64,000 nucleotides of DNA from an uncultured Ellagibacter sp. (GTDB lineage: Bacteria > Actinomycetota > Coriobacteriia > Coriobacteriales > Eggerthellaceae), in NCBI RefSeq assembly GCF_934643285.1, contig NZ_CAKUBT010000009.1:1-64000 (forward strand), read 5' to 3'. The notes beneath the pieces are model-generated. The model searched no databases. It worked only from the letters and a program-made list of their open reading frames with translations, and was not told the origin of the DNA. Position numbers and translations under genes: made by a program. Each line of letters begins with the position of its first letter. Position 1 is the stretch's first letter. Positions 16,754 to 22,640 of the stretch are shown here, in pieces.

Positions 16754-18283
16754 ATGCTGGAGAACGCTGACAAGCAAAGCTGTGGTGAAGGTGCTGACGG
16801 GAGCGATGTCGATTATCTGCTTCGCGCCAAAGACGCGTGCGCACAAGGCGACGCCGTGCTCGGCATGCATCTGTATTTGACCGCCTTCGAAAAGGCAGCG
16901 GGAACTGCCGGCGATCCGAGCCCAGAGGCGATTGATGCGCTGAAGAAGGCGTGGGATTTGGCGTGCGATCTTAAGGAGCGCTCTCTCGCTGAGTACATTT
17001 TCGGCAAACTCGACCCGTTCCTGAGCGCGGGGGAGTCCTCGGAGTGCTCGGAGCGGCTTCAGCAGCTCGCCCTCGACAAGCTCGAGGAGTTCGGGCTTTC
17101 CAGAGGCGACCTTCAAGACGTGGCTGAGGCGATCTCGAGAGATCTCCTCGGGTTCGACGCCAAGCTGTTCAAAGTGGAGCCTCTTGGCGATTTCTCGTCG
17201 GGGGACTTGTCTTCCCTTTTGGCAGGGAAGGGCAAGGCCGAAGCGGAAGGGGAACCCTCTTCTGACGGCGACGCCTCCCGCGCATCCGATCGTGCGGAGC
17301 GCGATGGCATGTCTGTGCTTTCGAAGCTTGCGGTCGACGCCGGCGTCAAGTCCCCGGGCGATCAAAAGGAGAAGCTCACCTACGACGACCTTGCGGGATA
17401 CGACGCGGCAGTTGCCACGATGCGCGATTTCGGCATCGGCATGCAGGACGACCCCGACTTCAAGTCGCTCGTCACCATGCTGAACGCGCGCCATGGACTG
17501 GACCGCCTTCCGGTGACCGACACCTTCGTGTTCCGCTCGCCGGCGCGCGAGGATGCCGGCCGCTTTGTGCAGGCGACGATCGGGGAGCTCAAGCTCCCGG
17601 CGATGCGCATGCGCATGGAGGAGAACCTCTCGGGCATGCCGATCCTCTGCGTGATGGGGCCTTCGGGTAACGCGACGCGGCCGGTGCGTGCGGACAGCGT
17701 CTTCTCGGGGCGCGGCGTTCTCGTGCTTGAGGACATCGATTTGTGGAGCGCTCCCCAGGCGGATGGGGGCGACGATTTCGAGGGTTTCGTGTATGCCTCG
17801 CTTTCGCGTGGTGCGCGCGAGGCAATCGAGCTCATCCGCTCGGCGGTGGACAACCCCGACGTCTACGTTTTGGCCTCGGCTTCGAAGAACGCCGAAATAG
17901 ACCCGTTCTTCCTCGAACTTCTCGAGCCGCTGTCGCTTATCGACATCGAATGCCCGACGGCCGAGGAGCGTGTCGAAATCTGGATGGAAATCGCCCGCGA
18001 CCACCCTTCGATTCGCAGCATTCGCGTTGCCGACCTGGTGCGTTATTCGGTAAACATGCCCCGTTTCGACATCTACATGGCAGCGCGCGAGGCTATCGAG
18101 GAGGCCTATAAGGAAAGCCTCTTCGCTCGCCGCTATGTTCCGGTCACGCGTGACAATCTCTTCGATAAGCTTGCTGCCTACCAGCCGCTCGACTCCAAGG
18201 AGTACCGCGAGCTGGAAGATCAGGTGGTTCGCGATTTCCGCTCCGATTTGGAGAACATCGAAGACCTGCTTTCGGGCCAATAG
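16754..18283 (+). CDS. Degenerate AAA+ ATPase-like protein (pseudo-ATPase)
   Basis: A protein of 509 residues. Residues 1-135 are helical and TPR-like, 140-205 are a low-complexity acidic linker, and from about 208 the sequence follows a classical FtsH/p97-type AAA+ domain (LTYDDLAGYDAAV onward). The phosphate loop position reads FVFRSPAREDAGRF (258-271), so the GxxGxGKT consensus and its Lys are gone. The Walker B position reads GVLVLEDIDLW (321-331). Sensor 1 reads VYVLASASKN (370-379), and no Arg-finger pattern follows. The C-terminal lid is present. It probably does not hydrolyse ATP and may be a scaffold. GGAGGTG precedes ATG 16754. An Rrf2 gene follows 15 bases downstream. Confidence 0.65.
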   Translation: MLENADKQSCGEGADGSDVDYLLRAKDACAQGDAVLGMHLYLTAFEKAAGTAGDPSPEAIDALKKAWDLACDLKERSLAEYIFGKLDPFLSAGESSECSERLQQLALDKLEEFGLSRGDLQDVAEAISRDLLGFDAKLFKVEPLGDFSSGDLSSLLAGKGKAEAEGEPSSDGDASRASDRAERDGMSVLSKLAVDAGVKSPGDQKEKLTYDDLAGYDAAVATMRDFGIGMQDDPDFKSLVTMLNARHGLDRLPVTDTFVFRSPAREDAGRFVQATIGELKLPAMRMRMEENLSGMPILCVMGPSGNATRPVRADSVFSGRGVLVLEDIDLWSAPQADGGDDFEGFVYASLSRGAREAIELIRSAVDNPDVYVLASASKNAEIDPFFLELLEPLSLIDIECPTAEERVEIWMEIARDHPSIRSIRVADLVRYSVNMPRFDIYMAAREAIEEAYKESLFARRYVPVTRDNLFDKLAAYQPLDSKEYRELEDQVVRDFRSDLENIEDLLSGQ

Positions 18284-18298
18284 GGGGAGGGCTCATCG

Positions 18299-18814
18299 AT
18301 GGATATCACACGACGCTGCGACTATGCGTGCAGAATCCTGCGCGCCGCATACCGTAATGGCGATGAGCGCATGTCCGTTGCGGAGCTCGCCGAGCGCGAG
18401 GGAATTCCCTATGCGTTTGCGCGCAGCATCCAGCATGACCTCACGAAGTGCGGCTTTGTGAACACGACGCGCGGTGCCCGCGGCGGCCTGTGCCTTGGGT
18501 GCGACCCTGCTACCGTGACCGTTCGCGACGTCGTCGAGGCTGTTCAGGGGCCGGTGAGCGTCTCCGAGTGTGGTGCGGGGAGCGCGCCGTGCGGCCAGAG
18601 CGACACGTGCGCCTATAACAAGGTGTGGCGCGGTGCCGATCGCATCTTAAGCGACTACCTGGGGTCTATCACGCTGAAGGACCTCTTCGAGATGGGCGGC
18701 GATCATCCGAAAGTGCGCGAGGCGCTCGGCGACTGCGAAGGCGGTTGCGACGCCTGCGCGGGCCGCATCAACCTTGCCCTGACTGAATCCTGCCATGGGA
18801 AGGCATCCAGCTAG
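18299..18814 (+). CDS. Rrf2-family transcriptional regulator
   Basis: A winged-helix regulator of 171 residues. The N-terminal domain (about 1-85) has the Rrf2 pattern, including VAELAEREGIPYAFARSIQ and the RGARGGL wing. Three Cys in ECGAGSAPCGQSDTC (about 97-112) fit the Fe-S ligand set of IscR/NsrR-type sensors. An extra Cys-rich tail, CEGGCDAC, lies near 145. It probably senses Fe-S status, redox or nitric oxide. GGGGGAGGG precedes the ATG. It sits between the degenerate AAA+ gene and a glycosylase gene, apparently in one transcript. Confidence 0.88.
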   Translation: MDITRRCDYACRILRAAYRNGDERMSVAELAEREGIPYAFARSIQHDLTKCGFVNTTRGARGGLCLGCDPATVTVRDVVEAVQGPVSVSECGAGSAPCGQSDTCAYNKVWRGADRILSDYLGSITLKDLFEMGGDHPKVREALGDCEGGCDACAGRINLALTESCHGKASS

Positions 18815-18815
18815 C

Positions 18816-19685
18816 ATGGAACTGCCTTCCTGCGCGTGGCCTGCGAACGCCCCCTCCCCGGAGGCGTTCGTTGCTTTGGTGAGCCGCGAGGGCGCGCGGC
18901 TCTACCGCGATCTGCCCTGGCGAAATATCGATGACGCCTATGCGGTGCTGGTCTCCGAGGTAATGCTCCAACAAACGCAGGTGAAGCGCGTTCTCGGCCG
19001 ATGGGAGCGCTTCTTGGCGAAGTTCCCCACGCCCGATGCCCTGGCGAGCGCGAGCACGTCGGACGTTGTGGGCGAATGGCAGGGGCTTGGCTACAACCGC
19101 CGTGCGCTCGCCCTCAAGCGTGCATGCGAAATTTGCTCGCAAGATTTCGGGGGGAAACTGCCCGAAACGGTCGACGAGCTCGTGGCGCTTCCAGGCATCG
19201 GTCCTGCAACGGCGGCAGGCGTTGTCGCGTTCGCGTGCAACCGCCCCGCGATGTATCTGGAGACCAACGTCCGCACTGTGTTTCTGCACGAGCTTTTCCC
19301 TGGTGAGGAAGGTATTCGAGACAAGCAGCTCGAGCCTCTTGTCCGCGCGACGTGCCCTGCGGATAACCCCCGGTTATGGTATTACGCGCTGCTCGATTAT
19401 GGCGCGCATTTGAAGGCTACGTTTGGCAACGCCTCCCGTCGCAGTGCGCACTACACGCGGCAAAGCACGTTCGAGGGGTCGCGTCGTCAGAAGCGGGCGG
19501 AAGTGGTGCGCATCGTGCTTGCGGCCGAGGGGGCGATTTCGCTCGAGGAAGTCCACTTGCTTCTCAACGACTTCGAGCGCGACCACGGGCGCGATGGCGT
19601 TGAGGATGAGCTGTTCGCATCGATCATGGCCGATCTCGCGCGAGAGGGTTTTTTCGCCGTTGAAGATGGCACTGCGCGAGCCTAG
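18816..19685 (+). CDS. MutY-like adenine glycosylase without Fe-S cluster
   Basis: A HhH-GPD DNA glycosylase of 289 residues. EVMLQQTQV (48-56) holds the catalytic Glu of MutY, and LPGIGPATAAG (125-135) is the helix-hairpin-helix. The position of the catalytic Asp reads YLETNVRTVF, with Glu149 instead. The C-terminal four-Cys cluster motif is absent, replaced by NASRRSAHYTRQSTFEGSRR. No NUDIX-like 8-oxoG domain is present. From memory, the ETN and HYT.QS.FEGS signatures define a separate clusterless clade, so this is a family trait and not decay. ATG 18816 has GGGAAGG upstream. An Fe-S type Nth is also encoded, at 45267. Confidence 0.75.
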   Translation: MELPSCAWPANAPSPEAFVALVSREGARLYRDLPWRNIDDAYAVLVSEVMLQQTQVKRVLGRWERFLAKFPTPDALASASTSDVVGEWQGLGYNRRALALKRACEICSQDFGGKLPETVDELVALPGIGPATAAGVVAFACNRPAMYLETNVRTVFLHELFPGEEGIRDKQLEPLVRATCPADNPRLWYYALLDYGAHLKATFGNASRRSAHYTRQSTFEGSRRQKRAEVVRIVLAAEGAISLEEVHLLLNDFERDHGRDGVEDELFASIMADLAREGFFAVEDGTARA

Positions 19686-19696
19686 TTGCGGCCATG

Positions 19697-19705
19697 TGGT
19701 AGAAT
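19697..19705 (+). promoter_or_regulatory. Extended -10 promoter of the mntP leader
   Basis: TGG plus TAGAAT (19700-19705) is an extended -10 element overlapping the end of the glycosylase gene region. Transcription would start near 19712, exactly at the start of the riboswitch. Confidence 0.5.
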
Positions 19706-19711
19706 TGCCGA

Positions 19712-19800
19712 ATCCGTGGGGGAGTAGTCGACGCCGAAAGGCGCGGCTTGGTCAACATGCTGCTCATTCGAGCTGGCCATGCCTTAAATGACAAGACTCG
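19712..19800 (+). promoter_or_regulatory. Manganese riboswitch (yybP-ykoY type)
   Basis: The leader contains the conserved pieces of the yybP-ykoY aptamer in order: GGGGGAGTAG (about 19718-19727), a GCCGAAAGGC hairpin, GGTCAACATGCTG, and ACAAGACTC near 19791-19799. The next gene is the Mn2+ exporter mntP, the classical target. A terminator hairpin follows, so control is probably at transcription: Mn2+ binding would prevent termination. Confidence 0.85.
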
Positions 19801-19834
19801 CGATGTGACGCTTGTCGCACCGCGCTTCCATATG

Positions 19835-19857
19835 CCGGCGCGCAAGCCGGTTTTTTT
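19835..19857 (+). terminator. Riboswitch expression-platform terminator
   Basis: CCGGC (19835-19839) and GCCGG (19846-19850) are followed directly by seven T. An upstream CGCGC (19821-19825) could pair with GCGCG at 19838-19842 as an antiterminator. It lies between the manganese aptamer and mntP. Confidence 0.8.
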
Positions 19858-19910
19858 ATGCCCGAATACGGGGTTTCGGGTTTGCGGGCTAAGACGAGAG
19901 GAATGTGGCC

Positions 19911-20492
19911 GTGGGTTTCGTTGAGCTGTTTTTGATCGGCGTGGGGCTGTCGATGGACGCTTTTGCCGTTTCCATTTGCAAGGGGTTGGGGATGAAGCGC
20001 CTCAACATGGGGCAGGCGCTCGTGATAGGGCTTTTCTTCGGGGGCTTTCAGGCGCTTATGCCCCTTATCGGCTGGGCGCTCGGCACGCAGCTCGCCGATT
20101 TCATCACGCCGATCGATCACTGGATTGCGTTCATCCTGCTCGCGCTTATTGGCGGGAAGATGCTCCTCGACGCCTTCCGCGAGGGCGATGAGGAGGACGC
20201 GGGCGAGCCGAAGGATGCGAGGCTCGACTTCAAAGAGCTGCTCATGCTGGCCATTGCGACGAGCATCGACGCGCTTGCCGTGGGTATCACCTTCGCATTT
20301 TTGGGCGTGAACATTGTGGTCGCGATTGCGGTCATCGGCGTGACGACGTTCGTCCTCTCCGTGGTGGGAGTCGCCGTGGGACACGCTTTCGGCGCGCGCT
20401 ACGAGAAGGGTGCGACAATCGCGGGCGGCATTGTGCTCATCTTGATCGGCTGCAAGATTCTTCTCGAACATTTGGGATTTATAGCGCTGTAA
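19911..20492 (+). CDS. mntP: Manganese efflux pump MntP
   Basis: An inner-membrane Mn2+ exporter of 193 residues with six helices in two repeats. Each repeat carries the family signature with acidic residues: GLSMDAFAVSICKG near the N-terminus and ATSIDALAVGITFA near 120. Length matches the family. GTG 19911 has GAGGA eight bases away; GTG 19905 is too close to the ribosome site. Expression is very probably controlled by the manganese riboswitch directly upstream, which would turn the pump on at high Mn2+. Confidence 0.93.
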   Translation: MGFVELFLIGVGLSMDAFAVSICKGLGMKRLNMGQALVIGLFFGGFQALMPLIGWALGTQLADFITPIDHWIAFILLALIGGKMLLDAFREGDEEDAGEPKDARLDFKELLMLAIATSIDALAVGITFAFLGVNIVVAIAVIGVTTFVLSVVGVAVGHAFGARYEKGATIAGGIVLILIGCKILLEHLGFIAL

Positions 20493-20607
20493 CCCTGGTG
20501 CCACAGCTTGCTGGCAGAGCGCTGCGACCTACGTGCTGTATCTCGCGGCCTTCGGCGCTGTAGCCCCCGCCACAGCCCGCATGGCCTTTTTCTTGAAAAC
20601 GGCTTGC

Positions 20608-20763
20608 CGTGGACATAATTGGTCGATATGTGAGTCAGCCCAGGTGAAGCGTCGTCCATCTTGCATACCCGTCGATTTACGACCTGGGCTTTCCCAGGCA
20701 AAGCAATTAGGGAAAGTGTTCGGGGAGCTACACCGACTCACATATCGCCATTATTTGTCCACG
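20608..20763. repeat. Inverted-repeat element (156 bp, MITE-like)
   Basis: The 29-bp arms at 20608-20636 and 20735-20763 are inverted copies. They share CGTGGACA at the outer end and CGATATGTGAGTC at the inner end. A nested stem, AGCCCAGGT (from 20637) with ACCTGGGCT, lies inside. There is no coding capacity. Size, arm length and a CGATA core resemble the element at 5303-5460. Confidence 0.55.
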
Positions 20764-20974
20764 ATAGGCGGAAATCGGGAAAGAAGCTTCCTAAGGGATC
20801 TCCCCTTGCCATCTCTCGGTCTTCGTTTTTGCCTATTGCCTGCCAGCGGGGAGCGTTCTCCTCGCTAGTAGCTGGGGCGAGATGGGCACTATGGCAGGCT
20901 TCTTCAAGGACCAGTTTGGCTGCTGGGGTCTTCTCGCTTATCCTAGGATTATTCTAGGTTGTAATGTAGCTTTT

Positions 20975-20983
20975 TGCTAAGAT
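20975..20983 (+). promoter_or_regulatory. Extended -10 promoter of the LuxR-type gene
   Basis: TGC plus TAAGAT (20978-20983) stands 42 bases before the ATG at 21025. No clear -35 box is visible. Confidence 0.45.
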
Positions 20984-21024
20984 ACCGATTTGTCAGTTTT
21001 TCATTTTGGAGGTAGCGAAGAATA

Positions 21025-22441
21025 ATGGGGAATAGCAATAGCGGATCAATATTGCATGAGAAAATATCTTTCGAGTACCTTCTCGGTATTTTCGGCCTGG
21101 CAAGTGCCTTTTCAACAGCTCTTTCTCTTCTATCGGTTTCCCCATTGGGCCGCAACTCTTTTCCGGGGGGGGGGTGCTGCATTCGTTGCCGTTTTCATGG
21201 TTCTTGGGTTTTTCTTAATCAGCGTATTCCAGGAAAAAATTGCCACGGCGAAATTCTCCCCGCTAATTATTTGCGAATCGGTGGGCTTTGTTTTTGCCTG
21301 CTTATTTTGCATTGCTAGTTTCTGGCTCCCTGAAGCATATTGCTGCGTGTTCATTGCTGTTGCTGCTTTGGGATCCTCATGTCTTTCATGCACATGGTTT
21401 TGTTGGGCGTGTACACAAGATTCCGCAAAGGTTTCCTTCCTTGTTGCTATTGGATGCCTCTTCGCTTGCATTACATGTCTCATAGAAAGTATTTCGGGGG
21501 CAGCTTTTGGCAAACCGATAATGTGCATTCTGTACGCCTCGTCGCTCTACGTCGCTGTTCTTATGAAGAGAAAAGGAACTACTAAGAACCTGTTTCCCTA
21601 TATCGGGAACTCCGAGTCAGATAGTCGTTCTAAAATTAAGCCTGAATCGACGATTAAATTTTCCGCCGATAGCTTTCAATTTGGTCTTGTGATTGGCATC
21701 GCGGTCCTAAGCGATGCCAATTCTTTGTGCTTAATGGCGGGGTGCGTAGCTGCTAGCATGGTGCTTATCGACAGGGCAACGGGCGTAAAGCTCACCGAGC
21801 GCTCTCTTTCGACGTATTCGCCTCCTTTGACTGCCGCTGCGATTTGCTCTTTGTTCCTTTTTGGGGATTACCTTAGGGTAGGCGCGCTCTGCCTTATCTC
21901 GGCTCTCTTCATCTTTGCAACGTGCGTGGGGTGGATGGCTATGGCGGGGCATGTCAAATTATCCCGCTTGTCGCCCCTGCGAATATTCTCGAAAGCGCGA
22001 AGGACGCAATACCTGGCTACCGCAATAGGCATCTTATTCGGCGCTTTTATCATGGAACTTGCTATGTCTGATTGGCTGTTGTCTGTGCGAGTCTCCGTCG
22101 TTCTTGCTCTCGTCATAACTTTTGTGTTTTCTGCTCTCCATAAATCTCGGTTTCCCGAAGCTGGGTTTGAGGACGACGGCTCAGTATGCGCTGGCAGTAA
22201 AGGCATGTGGATGAAACGTTGCAATGCTCTTGGGGATGCGTGCGGGCTGTCGGAAAGACAGAAAGAGGTTCTGATCCTTATTGCACAAGGCCGCTCTGCT
22301 AAATATGTTGAACAAGAGCTCTCGATCTCTCTCAGTACCGCCCAAACCCATATTCGAAACATCTACCGGAAGGTTGGCGTTCATTCTCGCCAAGAACTTC
22401 TCGATGAAATCGAAGAGACAAAGCTGTACGGTGAGGATTAG
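21025..22441 (+). CDS. LuxR-type regulator with membrane domain, frame split at a G10 tract
   Basis: The ATG at 21025 has GGAGGT ten bases upstream and opens a frame that encodes a first hydrophobic helix (YLLGIFGLASAFSTALSL). Ten G at 21165-21174 then throw it out of frame, and it stops near 21318. The rest of the protein continues in the +1 frame to 22441: about eleven more hydrophobic helices, then a LuxR/GerE helix-turn-helix (GLSERQKEVLILIAQGRSAK onward, last 65 residues). With nine G the gene is one 471-residue protein. A start at ATG 21056 in the second frame has no ribosome site and lacks helix 1. The gene is AT-rich compared with its neighbours. Its position suggests control of the molybdoenzyme cluster. 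Confidence 0.8.
21165..21174. repeat. Homopolymer run of ten G inside the regulator gene
   Basis: Ten consecutive G in an otherwise AT-rich gene, exactly where the reading frame breaks. Loss of one G, or gain of two, restores the full-length regulator. This is the classical structure of a slipped-strand phase-variation switch, but also a common place for sequencing error. Confidence 0.9.
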
Positions 22442-22531
22442 CGACTCATACGATTTAGCATATCTCTCAGTATTAGCTTTGTAGTACGCTCCAGGTAACT
22501 TGTATTTCCCCAGTTCAGATATCGTCAAAAA

Positions 22532-22562
22532 GTAGGTATTCGAAAAAACACCTACCCATAGT
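22532..22562 (+). promoter_or_regulatory. Candidate operator and promoter before the first molybdoenzyme gene
   Basis: GTAGGT (22532-22537) and ACCTAC (22550-22555) form an inverted repeat with a 12-base spacer that contains TATTCGAAAAAA. A -10-like CATAGT (22557-22562) follows, so the palindrome covers the -35 position, as expected for an activator site. TATTCG with similar flanks recurs before the first MFS gene at the same distance from its -10. Confidence 0.45.
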
Positions 22563-22640
22563 TGGTGACACTTGTCGGAAAGCCTCAGTATTCTCGCCTC
22601 ATCGGCGCTAAGAAAGCGCCAAGACGAGAGAGGAGGGGAA

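Larger units (their letters stand above)
20493..21024. other. Gene-free region with inverted-repeat element
   Basis: I see no convincing gene: the short frames here have no ribosome site and cross the repeat. The stretch holds the 156-bp inverted-repeat element (20608-20763), a small CCTAG/CTAGG hairpin near 20942-20958, an extended -10 (20975-20983) and the ribosome site GGAGGT (21009-21014) of the LuxR-type gene. Base composition falls clearly toward AT at about 20940. Confidence 0.6.

Noticed and set aside
19690..19720. Possible tRNA-like piece (TGGTAGAATTGCCGAATCC)
   Set aside because: It looks like a D-arm fragment but no cloverleaf closes. It overlaps the -10 box and the start of the manganese riboswitch.
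20533..20868. Short plus-strand frame in the gap after mntP
   Set aside because: It runs across the inverted-repeat element, has no ribosome site and no recognisable domain.
21056..22441. LuxR-type regulator starting at ATG 21056 as a normal intact gene
   Set aside because: That ATG has no ribosome site and removes the first membrane helix, while the ATG at 21025 has GGAGGT and encodes it. A frame break at the G10 run explains the data better.
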